Positions 9,493-18,545 of a stretch of DNA of 64,000 bases are shown here, piece after piece. This DNA is from Acinetobacter sp. ANC 4862 (GTDB lineage Bacteria > Pseudomonadota > Gammaproteobacteria > Pseudomonadales > Moraxellaceae): NCBI RefSeq assembly GCF_004336635.1, contig NZ_SJXH01000007.1, positions 52,159 to 116,158 of the forward strand, given 5' to 3'. The translations under genes were made by a program, and so were the position numbers. The stretch's first letter is position 1. Each line of letters starts with the position of its first letter. The notes beneath the pieces were generated by a model, which was given only the letters and a program-made list of their open reading frames with translations, did not search any database and had not been told where the DNA came from.

Positions 9493-9769
9493 AATCTACC
9501 AGTTTGCCTGTCAATTTACGTACCAAAGGTAAAAGGGTTAATACAATTGGAAAAGCAAAAGCCCAAGAGATCATCCAGTTGTGGAACCATAAATTCATAA
9601 AACCGTCGATCCAACCCAGATTACGCAGCATATTAATCAAGGAAATAATGCCACTCATCAGGCAAGATAAAATAAATGGTATCACCACCATGGCCCATTT
9701 TGCTGGAAGTTTGGGAATATTGCCGATAATCGTTGGGCGTTCAGGTTGCATGTCGTCTGTTCTGTTCAT
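9467..9769 (-). CDS. DUF2798 domain-containing small membrane protein
   Basis: About 100 aa from the ATG at 9769 (MNRTDDMQPERP...), preceded by GGAGGGCTTGAAGGA. The frame is open further upstream to 9871, but without a good ribosome site. The body matches DUF2798: IPKLPAKWAMVVIPFILSC, a first membrane helix, then WMISWAFAFPIVLTLLPLVRKL as the second helix. The family is two-pass and of unknown function. It is convergent with the DUF445 gene and divergent from argS. The C-terminal tail after KLTGK runs into the decayed fragment and may not be original. Confidence 0.8.
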   Translation of the reverse strand: MNRTDDMQPERPTIIGNIPKLPAKWAMVVIPFILSCLMSGIISLINMLRNLGWIDGFMNLWFHNWMISWAFAFPIVLTLLPLVRKLTGKLVDLSAAHPQK

Positions 9770-9948
9770 TCCTTCAAGCCCTCCAATATGCCATAAATCA
9801 TGCTTTTTGGGATCTTTTCCTTGTTTTATCCCCTTCTCCAGTATGGAGACTGTCGGACAAGATTCATTCAATACAAATGGGTTTACCTAAAGACGGTGAA
9901 ATTTGCTATATTTGCTGTTTTTCCGCGACGTTTATTTTTCGACTGATT

Positions 9949-11739
9949 ATGAATACGGCAATCCAAGCAGCTCTCGATCATGCAGTGCAATCTCTTCAAG
10001 CTGAAGGTGTACTCCCATCCGACTTTAATAACAGTAGCAACTTAACGCGAACCAAAGACCGAAGCCATGGCGATTTTGCGTCAAATATCGCGATGATCGG
10101 TTCTAAAGCTGCGGGGATGAAGCCTCGTGATCTCGCGGAAAAAATCCTCGCCAGTCTTCCTGAAGTTGCCGATATCAGCAAAGCAGAGATTGCAGGTCCT
10201 GGCTTTATTAATTTCTTTTTAAATGCCGACCAACGCTTTACTGTACTGGATCAAGTTCAAGCGCAAAAAGATCAATTCGGTCGTACCCAAGCCAATGCTG
10301 AAAAACGCATCCAGGTGGAATTCGTTTCAGCCAACCCGACTTCAAGCCTGCACGTAGGTCATGGTCGTGGTGCAGCGTATGGTATGACTGTAGCGAACCT
10401 GCTTGAAGCAACTGGCGCAAAAGTAGATCGTGAATATTATGTCAATGATGCCGGCCGTCAAATGGACATCCTAGCAACATCAACCTACTTACGTTATTTG
10501 GAACTCACCGGTCAAGAATTGGTATTCCCTAAAAATGCCTATCAAGGCGACTACGTTAAAGAAATTGCACAAAGCATTATCGACCAAGATGGTGATGCTT
10601 ATGTACGCCCTGTTGCTGATGTCTATAAAGATGTCCCTGAAGATGTGCAATTTGCAGCCGAGCTTGATGCAGATGGCAACAAAGTTGTACTTTCAGGCGA
10701 TAAAGAAAAACACATTGATGGCTTAATTCATAATTCGCAAAACTTGATTGGCACAGGCTATCGCGTGTTCCATCAAGCGGCATTAAAAGCCATTCTTGAT
10801 GATATTAAAGATGACCTTGGTGAGTTTGGTGTAACTTTCCATCAATGGTTTAGCGAAGCTTCTTTAACTGAAAAAATTGACGAAGCCTTAGAAACTTTAG
10901 ATCAACGCGGTTTCTTGTACGAACAAGACGGTAACATCTGGTTTAAATCGACTGAATTTGGCGATGAAAAAGACCGTGTAGTCAAACGCCGTAATGGTCA
11001 AACCACGTATTTCGCATCTGACATTGCTTACCATTTAAATAAATTACAACGTGGTTATACCGATATCGTGGATATCTGGGGTTCAGACCACCACGGTTAT
11101 ATTGCACGTGTAAAAGCTGCGATTGATGCACTGGGTTATGATTCTAAAAAACTGACCGTGCTTCTTGTTCAGTTCGTCAGCCTATGGCGTGGCGGCGAGA
11201 TGGTGCAAATGTCATCTCGTTCAGGTCAGTTTGTGACTTTGCGTGACCTTCGTAAAGAAGTCGGTAATGATGCTGCGCGTTTCTATTATGTGATGCGTAA
11301 ATCTGAACAGCACATTGACTTTGACCTTGACCTTGCAGTGTCACAAAGTAAAGACAATGCGGTGTACTACATCCAATATGCTCATGCACGTATTTGTCGT
11401 ATGCTTGAAAAAGCAGCATCTACCGATGTGAATTTTGATGCCGTGAATGCCCGTCAATTTGCAGTAAAACTTGATCTTGATGCTGAAACTGAAATTTTAG
11501 CAAAACTTGCCGCGTATCCTGAAATTGTGATTCGTGCAGCGAATAGCTATGAACCGCATCAGGTGGGGAACTACCTGAAAGAATTGGCAGCATTATTCCA
11601 TGGTTGGTATAATGAGCATAAAGTACTCAATGATGATGCTGAACTTACGCAAGCACGTTTACTACTTTCGGTAAATGTACAACAAGTCTTACGTAATGGT
11701 TTAGAATTATTAGGCGTATCTGCGCCTACATCCATGTAA
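9949..11739 (+). CDS. argS: Arginyl-tRNA synthetase
   Basis: A class I synthetase charging tRNA-Arg (596 aa from the ATG at 9949). The frame is open upstream to 9733, but the segment before MNTAIQAALDHAVQ is unlike the family and overlaps the DUF2798 gene on the other strand. The N-terminal Add-1 domain is followed by the HIGH-type motif HVGHGRGAAYG, near residue 130. As in many ArgRS there is no canonical KMSKS; the equivalent region is EMVQMSSRSGQFVTLRDL. The C-terminal DALR anticodon-binding domain ends GLELLGVSAPTSM. The SPOR-domain gene follows 21 bp later. Confidence 0.96.
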   Translation: MNTAIQAALDHAVQSLQAEGVLPSDFNNSSNLTRTKDRSHGDFASNIAMIGSKAAGMKPRDLAEKILASLPEVADISKAEIAGPGFINFFLNADQRFTVLDQVQAQKDQFGRTQANAEKRIQVEFVSANPTSSLHVGHGRGAAYGMTVANLLEATGAKVDREYYVNDAGRQMDILATSTYLRYLELTGQELVFPKNAYQGDYVKEIAQSIIDQDGDAYVRPVADVYKDVPEDVQFAAELDADGNKVVLSGDKEKHIDGLIHNSQNLIGTGYRVFHQAALKAILDDIKDDLGEFGVTFHQWFSEASLTEKIDEALETLDQRGFLYEQDGNIWFKSTEFGDEKDRVVKRRNGQTTYFASDIAYHLNKLQRGYTDIVDIWGSDHHGYIARVKAAIDALGYDSKKLTVLLVQFVSLWRGGEMVQMSSRSGQFVTLRDLRKEVGNDAARFYYVMRKSEQHIDFDLDLAVSQSKDNAVYYIQYAHARICRMLEKAASTDVNFDAVNARQFAVKLDLDAETEILAKLAAYPEIVIRAANSYEPHQVGNYLKELAALFHGWYNEHKVLNDDAELTQARLLLSVNVQQVLRNGLELLGVSAPTSM

Positions 11740-11760
11740 TTAAAATAAAAGGAAGTCCAC

Positions 11761-12372
11761 GTGTTTGGAAAAACGCAACGCGGTGTATCTGAGCGACCGA
11801 ATAAGCCTAAAAAGCCATTGATTCCGGCATGGCTGGGAACACTTGTCGTCATTTTAATCGTGCTGAGTTTTGCTGTAGCGTTGATGCTATGGAAACCGTG
11901 GGCACCGGTTCAGCCGAAGAATCAGATTAATTCTGAACATTACCAGGAAGACACCAACAAAGACTACCGTTTCTACGATTTATTGCCTCAACAACAAGTC
12001 ACACCTATTCCTGATCAGGCTGTGCCTGAAACTAAAAACTCAGAAACGGTGGTGATTGTTGAAGCACCTGAAGAAAAACCAACGATGAATAGTGAAGCCA
12101 CTGAGCCAAGTCTTGAAACTGCTGAAGCACCAGTTGCCCATCAGCCAAGCTATATTCTTCAAGTCCGTAGCTATGCTGATCCAGATAGCGCGGATGCTCG
12201 TCGCGCCGAAATTATTTTGAATGGTCTTTCTGCGGATGTGGTTAAATCGGTTGAAAATGGTCAAACCTGGTATCGGGTGATTTCTGGTCCTTATGATTCT
12301 GCTGAAGCTGCACTGATTGCACAGCAAACTTTACAGCGCAGTGGCATTGATTCTATTGTGGTAAAACGCTAA
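11761..12372 (+). CDS. SPOR-domain inner-membrane protein, probable FtsN-type division protein
   Basis: A 203-aa protein starting at GTG (AAAGGAAG upstream). It has a short cytoplasmic basic segment, one transmembrane helix (IPAWLGTLVVILIVLSFAVA, residues 21-40), an acidic/proline-rich periplasmic linker and a C-terminal SPOR domain (about 127-203: SYILQVRSYADPDSADARR ... TWYRVISGPYDSAEAALIA). SPOR domains bind denuded septal glycan. The argS-SPOR gene order is also found in Pseudomonas, where the second gene is the FtsN homologue; the FtsN role here is inferred from that and from the architecture. Confidence 0.85.
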   Translation: MFGKTQRGVSERPNKPKKPLIPAWLGTLVVILIVLSFAVALMLWKPWAPVQPKNQINSEHYQEDTNKDYRFYDLLPQQQVTPIPDQAVPETKNSETVVIVEAPEEKPTMNSEATEPSLETAEAPVAHQPSYILQVRSYADPDSADARRAEIILNGLSADVVKSVENGQTWYRVISGPYDSAEAALIAQQTLQRSGIDSIVVKR

Positions 12373-12383
12373 GTTGAATTCAT

Positions 12384-12413
12384 AAAAAAGCGCCTCATTT
12401 GAGGCGCTTTTTT
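12384..12413. terminator. Terminator after the argS-SPOR pair
   Basis: AAAAAAGCGCCTC / GAGGCGCTTTTTT with a short ATTT loop. It is symmetric and bidirectional, and sits 12 bp after the SPOR gene stop. Confidence 0.9.
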
Positions 12414-12424
12414 ATGCTTTGTGC

Positions 12425-12513
12425 TTCCCCCTTTATTAAAGGGGGAATGAGGGGGATTTACTGATAAAAGTAAATTCTTTAAATCCCTCCAACCTCCCTT
12501 TAAAAAAGGGAGG
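12425..12513. repeat. Compound palindromic intergenic repeat (three nested inverted repeats)
   Basis: Three stem-loops are packed into 89 bp between convergent genes. A near-perfect palindrome lies at 12425-12447 (arms TTCCCCCTTTA / TAAAGGGGGAA). A long-range inverted repeat pairs AGGGGGATTTA (12450-12460) with TAAATCCCTCC (12480-12490). A final hairpin lies at 12493-12513 (arms CCTCCCTTT / AAAGGGAGG). The layout, C-rich end hairpins around a spaced GGGGGATTT/AAATCCC pair, is that of a dispersed REP/MITE-like element. Dispersal cannot be shown from one window. Confidence 0.65.
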
Positions 12514-12523
12514 CTAAAAGCAT

Positions 12524-13375
12524 TTAAACCGTATGCCCCAAAGCCTCACCCATCACTACAGTTGAGTTGGCTTTGAATGCTGCATCCCATTCCATTTTAT
12601 CTTGTTCAAATAAAATCACAGCGGTAGAACCTAGATAGAAACGCCCCAGCTCTGCACCTTTTTCAAGGAACAGGTTGTGCTGATTGAGTTCCAAACGACC
12701 TGTAGGTTTCACCTTCCCTGTCGCAACTGTTTCAATACCGGCAACGATCATGGCACCGACCAAAACCACAGCCATACGACCGAGTTCAGTATCAAACAAA
12801 CATACCATACGTTCATTACGTGCAAACAAACCCGGAATATTTTCCGCAGTGGTTTGATTCACGGAGAACAATTCGCCGGGTACATATAAAGTTTCAATCA
12901 GAGTTCCCGCAAAAGGCATATGCACACGGTGATAATCTTTAGGTGATAAATATACGGTTGCGAACTGACCATTTTTAAACGGTTCAGCCAGTTGTGGATC
13001 GGCAATTAATTTTTCAACTGAAAAACTTTGACCTTTGGCCTGAAAAATATCGCCATCTTCAATTTTGCCCAATTGTGAAATTGCACCATCCGCAGGTGAA
13101 ACCACGCTGTTAGGATTGGCATCAATCTCACGTATACCCTCTTTCAATGAACGGGTAAAAAATTCATTGAACGACTTATATTTCAATGCATCACCTTGTT
13201 CAGCAATCGACATATCAATGCCGTATTGGGCTTTAAAAGCCTGAATCACGGTATTTTTGACAATCGGGTTTTCACTGGCTGCGAGTTTCCCCACCACACG
13301 TGATAACTGGTGTTGTGGCACAACACGTTGTGCTTGAATAAATAGTTGTTTTTTTAAACGTGATGCGAAACTCAA
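12524..13375 (-). CDS. psd: Phosphatidylserine decarboxylase proenzyme
   Basis: Converts phosphatidylserine to phosphatidylethanolamine; a pyruvoyl enzyme made by self-cleavage. The cleavage motif LGST ([12 protein letters not shown]) is near the C-terminus. The sequences [14 protein letters not shown] and [15 protein letters not shown] carry the catalytic Asp and His. I place the start at TTG 13375-13373: GGAGAG lies about 8 nt upstream, TTG overlaps the TGA stop of the rhodanese gene (TTGA), and the protein ([16 protein letters not shown]) is then 283 aa, as in Acinetobacter homologues as I recall. The longer open frame to 13423 would lie inside the upstream gene. Translational coupling is likely. 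Confidence 0.93.
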   Translation of the reverse strand: MSFASRLKKQLFIQAQRVVPQHQLSRVVGKLAASENPIVKNTVIQAFKAQYGIDMSIAEQGDALKYKSFNEFFTRSLKEGIREIDANPNSVVSPADGAISQLGKIEDGDIFQAKGQSFSVEKLIADPQLAEPFKNGQFATVYLSPKDYHRVHMPFAGTLIETLYVPGELFSVNQTTAENIPGLFARNERMVCLFDTELGRMAVVLVGAMIVAGIETVATGKVKPTGRLELNQHNLFLEKGAELGRFYLGSTAVILFEQDKMEWDAAFKANSTVVMGEALGHTV

Positions 13376-14220
13376 GACGGTAACTCTCCGGTAATAATCG
13401 GACTGTCGAGGCGGTTGCCCCATTCACTCCACGCACCATCATAAGCCTGAATATTCCAACCGAGTAATCGACCCAAGATATAAGCCAAACCCGAACGGTG
13501 ATGTGACTGACAATACACCACCACAGGCTCGTTTAAATTGAATCCCAATTGTTCTAAGCGTTGTTGAGTGCGTTCTAAGGGATGTAATTTTAAATGATTT
13601 TCACGATTAAGGGCAGTACTCCATTCAAAATGTCGGGCATTTGGAATGTGACCGCCGCGTCGCGCTGCCAGTCGAAGCCCTGTGTATTCATCTTCAGTAC
13701 GGCAATCCCACACTTGAATGTTATTGTTTTTCACTTTTTCTAAAAGTTCTGCATATTGAATACGGTATTGATCAATATGTGCCTGGTTAATTTCAACCAA
13801 ATTTTCAACAGGTGCTAATTTTTCAACCTCGGAAGAAGTTGGAAGACCTGCAGCCAACCAGGCATGAATACCGCCATTCAATAAACTGGTCTTTTCAAAA
13901 CCAAGGCAATGTAAATTCCAGATCAGGCGTCCTGCCCATGCCCCACCTTCATCATCATAGGCCACCACGTGATGGTCTGGAGAAATATTTAAATATTCAA
14001 TCAGTGCTTTCAAGCCATCAATATCGGGAAGCAAACCTGAAGCTTGTTCTTCTTGGCGAACCAGCTGCTTAGGCTTGACATGAATCGCATGCGGAATATG
14101 CAATTGATCATAAACAGAACTACGGCTTAAATCGACAATACGTAATTTCTCATTACCCAGATGTGGCAAGAGGTCTTCTGCTTCAATGAGCAGACCAAAA
14201 TTAAATGCAGGAACAGTCAT
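13372..14220 (-). CDS. Tandem-rhodanese sulfurtransferase (SseA/TST type)
   Basis: A 282-aa protein from [16 protein letters not shown] (ATG at 14220). Two rhodanese domains span roughly residues 10-125 and 150-280. The catalytic loop of the second is CQSHHRS ([14 protein letters not shown]), the six-residue Cys loop of thiosulfate/3-mercaptopyruvate sulfurtransferases. The first domain lacks the Cys ([14 protein letters not shown]), as is normal. Thiosulfate and 3-mercaptopyruvate cannot be told apart as donors with certainty. The stop overlaps the psd start, so the two form a two-gene unit. The longer frame to 14298 has no good ribosome site. Confidence 0.9.
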   Translation of the reverse strand: MTVPAFNFGLLIEAEDLLPHLGNEKLRIVDLSRSSVYDQLHIPHAIHVKPKQLVRQEEQASGLLPDIDGLKALIEYLNISPDHHVVAYDDEGGAWAGRLIWNLHCLGFEKTSLLNGGIHAWLAAGLPTSSEVEKLAPVENLVEINQAHIDQYRIQYAELLEKVKNNNIQVWDCRTEDEYTGLRLAARRGGHIPNARHFEWSTALNRENHLKLHPLERTQQRLEQLGFNLNEPVVVYCQSHHRSGLAYILGRLLGWNIQAYDGAWSEWGNRLDSPIITGELPS

Positions 14221-14334
14221 ACTTTTTCGAGTTTTATTTAGATCAACATTGCTGATCTTAGCACAACTCATTTTCACTATTATGCTGATTTTTTGCATTC
14301 TTTTAGCAAAAAATCAGCTATAAAAAAGTCACTG

Positions 14335-15540
14335 TTATTTAGTTTCAGTGATTTGGAACACCTGACGTAAATAAGCAAGGAAAGTATCATTATCGGTCAT
14401 GGTTTTTCCGGGACTATCGGAAATTTTAGCCACCGACTGACCGTTACATTCCACCAGTTTCAACACAATATTCAATGGGGTTTGTCCCAAATCATTGGTT
14501 AAATTGGTGCCGATACCAAAGCTCACCTGGAAGCGATCTTTAAAGTACTGATGCAAATTCCATGCTTTTTCCAAATTCAGCCCGTCACTAAAAGTCAGCA
14601 TCTTGCTTTTGCTGTCGACTTTCAGTTTTTTGTAGTGGGCATACGCTTTATCGCCCCATTCGTAGGGATCGCCACTGTCATGGCGCAGACCATCAAACAG
14701 TTTGGCAAAATACAAATCGAAGTCACGCAGGAAGGCATCCATCCCCACCACATCGGTCAAGGCAATCCCCAAGTCACCGCGGTATTCCTGCACCCAGGTT
14801 TCCAGAGCCAGTTTTTGAAAATTACGTAAGCGCACATCTAAAGCTTGAAAGGCTTGCAGGAATTCATGTGCCATGGTGCCAATTGGGGTAATCCCCAGTT
14901 CTTTGGCAATTAATACATTACTGGTACCACGGAAAATATATGGCGAGGCTTGATTAAACTCGGTAATGACATGTTTCTGCCAGTCATAACTATAACGACG
15001 ACGCGTACCAAAGTCGGACACCAAGAAAGGTGGATCATTCGGATTTTGTTCTTGTTCGTACTTTTTAAGCAAAGCCACTTTGGCTTGCAAACGACGTTCA
15101 CCTTCTGCCAAAACCTCATCAGTACGGATACGGCGGAAATACAATTCGTTAACCAGCGCCAGCACAAAGATTTCAAACATCATCGCTTGTACCATCGGGC
15201 CTTCAACCCAAATATCCAAACGGCCTTGATCATCAATACTGGCTTTAATAAAGCGTCGTTTCAGTTGGAATAATTCCAAGTAATCGACAAAGTCACTTTT
15301 AATAAAACGCAAGCTACGTAAATATTGCAACTCATCTTCTTTAAACTTGAGCTGACATAAATAATCGAGCTGCTCATTCAAATCATCCAAAATATCCGTC
15401 AGTGGATAAACGGTATCTTCTAAATTACGACAACGAAAATGGTAGACGCTATGGGTTTGAGGAAATTTATGCAGAACCACCTGTAACATGGTGAATTTAT
15501 ACAGGTCGGTATCTAATAATGAATGGATGATTGCGGACAT
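14335..15540 (-). CDS. pncB: Nicotinate phosphoribosyltransferase
   Basis: Makes nicotinate mononucleotide from nicotinate and PRPP (Preiss-Handler NAD salvage). The 401-aa form starts at [20 protein letters not shown]. The frame runs 7 codons further, but the family begins at this block. Characteristic segments are [48 protein letters not shown] and [17 protein letters not shown]; the last two carry the autophosphorylation-region and phosphate-binding residues. It is a monocistronic unit. Its pathway partner pncA is at 22.2-22.9 kb. Confidence 0.96.
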   Translation of the reverse strand: MSAIIHSLLDTDLYKFTMLQVVLHKFPQTHSVYHFRCRNLEDTVYPLTDILDDLNEQLDYLCQLKFKEDELQYLRSLRFIKSDFVDYLELFQLKRRFIKASIDDQGRLDIWVEGPMVQAMMFEIFVLALVNELYFRRIRTDEVLAEGERRLQAKVALLKKYEQEQNPNDPPFLVSDFGTRRRYSYDWQKHVITEFNQASPYIFRGTSNVLIAKELGITPIGTMAHEFLQAFQALDVRLRNFQKLALETWVQEYRGDLGIALTDVVGMDAFLRDFDLYFAKLFDGLRHDSGDPYEWGDKAYAHYKKLKVDSKSKMLTFSDGLNLEKAWNLHQYFKDRFQVSFGIGTNLTNDLGQTPLNIVLKLVECNGQSVAKISDSPGKTMTDNDTFLAYLRQVFQITETK

Positions 15541-15884
15541 ATCACTTTCAGTTTTTATCAACTATCCGCATTAAAGCATATTTTTTTCACTATAAAACCA
15601 ATGTTTTCGTAAATACAGGAAACTATTGAATAAGTTATGCCTCATTTATCCATCACCAAAATAATATTTCATTCTTTCAAATCATTCCAATCCATCTTAA
15701 AACACAAGCTCGACCCTTTTAAAAAGGGTCTGTCTAAAGCACGGATGGCAAAAAGAGACTTTCATCTTTATCCATTCATTTATATTTTTTAAATTCACCT
15801 ATACAAATCACGAGTTTTTAAAGCCTTTAAGCACGTATTTGCTACAATTCACCGCAAATTTGAAATAACTGATTTGGTTAAATT
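15541..15884. other. Non-coding gap with one perfect palindrome
   Basis: 344 bp between the divergent pncB and dtd genes. The only clear structure is a 19-bp palindrome at 15712-15730 (GACCCTTTT-A-AAAAGGGTC), like the outer hairpins of the 12425-12513 element but alone. The promoter of dtd probably lies near 15820-15870 (AATTTGCTACAATTC region) and that of pncB near 15560-15640, but I cannot fix -35/-10 pairs with confidence. Confidence 0.5.
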
Positions 15885-16325
15885 ATGCGTGCCTTATTAC
15901 AACGAGTTTTAGAAGCCAAAGTCGTGGTCGATGGTGAAACCACCGGTGAAATTCAACATGGCATTTTGGTATTTCTGGGGCTAGGTAAAGAAGACAATCT
16001 GGAAAAAGGCAAAAAGCTGATCGACAAGATCTTGAAATATCGTTTTTTTGATGATGAACAAGGCAAGATGGGCTGGAATGTCAGTCAAGCGGGTGGCGGA
16101 TTATTATTGGTTTCGCAATTTACCTTGATGGCTCAAACGCAAAAAGGTTTGCGTCCTGACTTTGGTCCAGCGATGCCGCCAAGTGAAGCCAAAGCACTTT
16201 ATGAACAATTGGTTGAATATGCAAAATCACAATTTGAGAATGTGCAAACTGGCATTTTTGCAGCCGATATGAAAGTGCATTTGGTTAATGATGGACCGGT
16301 GACTTTTAATCTGGAAGTTGAATAA
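15885..16325 (+). CDS. dtd: D-aminoacyl-tRNA deacylase
   Basis: Hydrolyses D-aminoacyl-tRNAs (and glycyl-tRNA-Ala) to protect translation. The 146-aa length is standard for DTD. Signature motifs are the N-terminal MRALLQRVLEAKVVVDG, the cross-subunit SQFTLMAQTQKGLRPDF (the SQxxT motif) and NDGPVTFNLEVE near the end (the GP-cisPro motif). It is well separated from neighbours and probably monocistronic. The convergent gene that follows is AT-rich and broken. Confidence 0.96.
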   Translation: MRALLQRVLEAKVVVDGETTGEIQHGILVFLGLGKEDNLEKGKKLIDKILKYRFFDDEQGKMGWNVSQAGGGLLLVSQFTLMAQTQKGLRPDFGPAMPPSEAKALYEQLVEYAKSQFENVQTGIFAADMKVHLVNDGPVTFNLEVE

Positions 16326-16334
16326 ACTATCAAA

Positions 16335-17158
16335 TTACTTTTTAGATAGCTTATCCAACATTAATTGATTCTGAAGGGCTTGTTGGAGCATTGCTTCAGA
16401 AGCCTTCCCTCCACTTAATCCCTCTTCAATGCGAACCTTAAGCTTTGCTTCTAATACATTCTCTACGTATCTAAATTTCCCAATTTGTATTTTTTCAAAT
16501 TCTTGTAATTCGGATTGGTTAAATATCATATTTAAATGATTTAAAATTACACCGTCTTTATGCCATCTAAGCTTTAACTGACGATTTTCTTTAGCTTTAG
16601 TTATTAAATAATATATTCGCAGCATTACAGCTCTATAAATAAATAAAAAAGTCCAAATATCATCATCAATATAAATTTTTAAGTTTTCAATTGGATCAAC
16701 AATATCTGATAATTTTTTTATTAGTTGCCCCATATCATCTTCAAGTATAGGAAAATCTCTCATCGCAGGTATATCGAACAAATTTTCGTACTCCTGCGGA
16801 GTAAGAATGTCTAATCTGCCCCCAATTATTGAAGGTTTATTTTTAGATATATATAGAAAAGCATTCCATGCTTTTTCTAAAGCATCTAATTTTTTTGAAT
16901 ATAATAATGATTGTGTTGCACCATAAGTTGTATTAGCCAAATTTAAAGTAGAGATTTTTTTATCAACCAAATCTTTAAGCTGTATTAGCTCAATTTCTTT
17001 TTGAACCTCTAATTTGCTTTCTAATTGAGAGAGTTTTTCTTTATATTCATAATCAATACTTTGCTTTAGACGCTCTTGAATCCAATTTTTAAGTAAAAAA
17101 TTACAATTGGAGCTAGAAGAACACCACCAATAGAAAAACTTAATAAATCAAATGACAT
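16335..17158 (-). pseudogene. Membrane-anchored coiled-coil protein gene broken by a one-base frameshift
   Basis: The minus strand starts MSFDLLSFSIGGVLLAPIVI (ATG at 17158-17156), an N-terminal membrane helix, but meets a stop about 31 codons in. In the -1 frame the text continues KNWIQERLKQSIDYEYKEKL, then a Glu/Lys/Leu coiled coil, and runs open to 16335. Adding one A to the A5 run at 17086-17090 fuses both parts as ...FYLKNWIQERLK..., giving about 274 aa. The shortened 211-aa product from 16970 would lack anchor and coil. Base composition is much more AT-rich than neighbours, suggesting acquisition. I do not recognise the C-terminal domain. A sequencing error in the homopolymer is an alternative. 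Confidence 0.75.
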
Positions 17159-17175
17159 TTATTTTTCCAAAAAAT

Positions 17176-17197
17176 AAAGGAGGAATAATCCTCCTTT
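17176..17197 (-). terminator. Terminator of the SCP2 gene
   Basis: AAAGGAGGA / TCCTCCTTT hairpin with ATAA loop and T-rich flanks on both sides. It lies 17 bp beyond the SCP2 stop and just before the start of the frameshifted gene, separating the two. Confidence 0.8.
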
Positions 17198-17213
17198 TTT
17201 CGCTTTTTCTTAA

Positions 17214-17693
17214 TTACTTACCGGTTTTTTCACGGATAAATGAACGCACCAATTTCACTTTTTCTTGTACTGGCTTAGGTAATTTTGGTGGAATCAGTTT
17301 GGCTACTTTGTTAAACCAAACCAAAAGACCGAAATCGCCTTCCATTTTAATCGTGCCATTTTGCATGCCGGTCATGAAAGCGGTTGGATCGCCTTTCATT
17401 AAGGTTTTTACGCCTTGCTCACTGTCTGCAAACTGCAAAATAAAGTCCGCTTTTTCAGCATCACCAGACACAGTATCAATTTGTCCATTGTTTACGATAA
17501 TTTGACGCGCAACACCCAAATCTGTACCAATTTGAATACGAAATTGACGTTCATGAACTAACTCAATAAATTTTGGACTGGTACGAGCCAATTGCTTCAT
17601 ACGCAAAGCCAAGCCCGCAACTAATAAATCAAGCGGATCCGTGCTTACATCGACCAGTGGTAATTTTACGACAGGAATCGAAGATAGTTTCAT
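17214..17693 (-). CDS. SCP2 sterol-binding domain protein
   Basis: A 159-aa protein whose residues about 35-145 form an SCP2-like lipid-binding fold: FRIQIGTDLGVARQIIVNNG, ADFILQFADSEQGVKTLMKGDP, then TAFMTGMQNGTIKMEGDFG (the conserved KxxGD turn). It shares this fold with UbiT/UbiJ, accessory factors that bind ubiquinone intermediates, and with lipid-carrier proteins. No adjacent ubi gene supports a quinone role here. There is no signal peptide, so it is cytoplasmic. The function is open. Confidence 0.82.
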   Translation of the reverse strand: MKLSSIPVVKLPLVDVSTDPLDLLVAGLALRMKQLARTSPKFIELVHERQFRIQIGTDLGVARQIIVNNGQIDTVSGDAEKADFILQFADSEQGVKTLMKGDPTAFMTGMQNGTIKMEGDFGLLVWFNKVAKLIPPKLPKPVQEKVKLVRSFIREKTGK

Positions 17694-17794
17694 GACATTT
17701 AAGCCTATTGTAATTGTTGGAAAATTGACGACTTATCCTAACATAAGTTATGTTTTTTGAAGTAAGGCTTTGTATAACAATATTCAACGAACAA

Positions 17795-17825
17795 AAAAAA
17801 GATGTGCTCCTGGCACATCTTTTTT
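17795..17825 (-). terminator. Terminator of the 111-aa membrane protein gene
   Basis: GATGTGC-TCCTG-GCACATC flanked by runs of A and T. It is 22 bp beyond the stop of the minus-strand gene; in that direction it ends in eight U residues. Confidence 0.85.
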
Positions 17826-17846
17826 AGAATTCTTGAATACTTCGGT

Positions 17847-18182
17847 TTAACGGCTTGAGCAGTGCTGCTGGTCTTCTTCATATACCGGTGTATGTTCAAT
17901 ACAACGACGTTCAGTTAAAGCACGTTCTGCACGACGATCTTCGCGTACCAAAAGCATGGCGATCACAACCATTGCTGACATTAACGCAGTCAGATAGCTA
18001 TAGGTCATGGGTAATTCAAATACCACTTGTGTACCGAAGCGGACAACTTCAATCAATCCCCAAAACAGCATACCTGCAAACATAAAACTTAACAAACGAC
18101 GATAAGGCGAGAAGAAAACAGCTATCAAAGCAGCCGCAATCAAGCTTAAGCCTACGATGGTCGCTAAATTCGCTGTAACCAT
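17847..18182 (-). CDS. Small three-helix membrane protein of unknown function
   Basis: A 111-aa protein with three hydrophobic stretches (about residues 6-24, 29-49 and 62-79), a basic/acidic cytoplasmic tail (REDRRAERALTERRCIEH) and two Cys near the C-terminus. CGGAGG in ACGGAGGTTTTT lies directly upstream of the ATG. I do not recognise the family; it looks like one of the genus-specific small membrane proteins. It has its own terminator and a 420-bp upstream gap, so it is monocistronic. Confidence 0.7.
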   Translation of the reverse strand: MVTANLATIVGLSLIAAALIAVFFSPYRRLLSFMFAGMLFWGLIEVVRFGTQVVFELPMTYSYLTALMSAMVVIAMLLVREDRRAERALTERRCIEHTPVYEEDQQHCSSR

Positions 18183-18545
18183 AAAAACCTCCGTCTAAGA
18201 TCAGATTTGGACATTGAAGTTTGTCTAAACCTGATTCCCGATACCGTTAAATAAATGATGAATATGTCTATATCAATCTCTATGCAAGCATTATGCGTAG
18301 TTTTTTAAAGAAAAAAAGTCTTGTATTTTCAGAAAGCGACACACCTTGTCGCAACATTATTTTGTCATTACATTTTTTTATTTTTAACTTTTTCTGGAAG
18401 TGAGATGGGCACGGACTTGCCGTGTCATTACAAAAAAACAACGCCTTAAAAGCATTAAAAAAATATTTTTTTCGAACGGATTGATTGTTGTTTTTATCAG
18501 CAATTCAAGTCGACCGTTCATCGTGTTTTGACTCTTTTTCCAACA
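18183..18545. other. Non-coding gap, AT-rich, no assigned element
   Basis: Upstream region of the 111-aa gene and downstream of serB. I see no ORF, tRNA or repeat. A short hairpin (CACGG-ACTTG-CCGTG, about 18411-18425) has no U-tract. A run of A/T-rich tracts (18440-18480) could carry a promoter. Confidence 0.4.

Noticed and set aside
9242..9532. 96-codon ORF at the end of the DUF445 gene
   Set aside because: The first part is the +1 shadow of the DUF445 gene; only the piece after 9310 may be a remnant, recorded separately.
9733..9948. N-terminal extension of argS by 72 codons
   Set aside because: It lies antisense to the DUF2798 gene, is unlike ArgRS, and the ATG at 9949 gives the usual N-terminus and length.
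16335..16970. Intact 211-aa gene starting at 16970
   Set aside because: The open frame continues upstream as a coiled coil and joins a membrane anchor after one added A, so this is the rear part of a broken gene.
18409..18426. Short GC-rich hairpin as an sRNA or terminator
   Set aside because: No T-run, no promoter in front, and only a five-base-pair stem.
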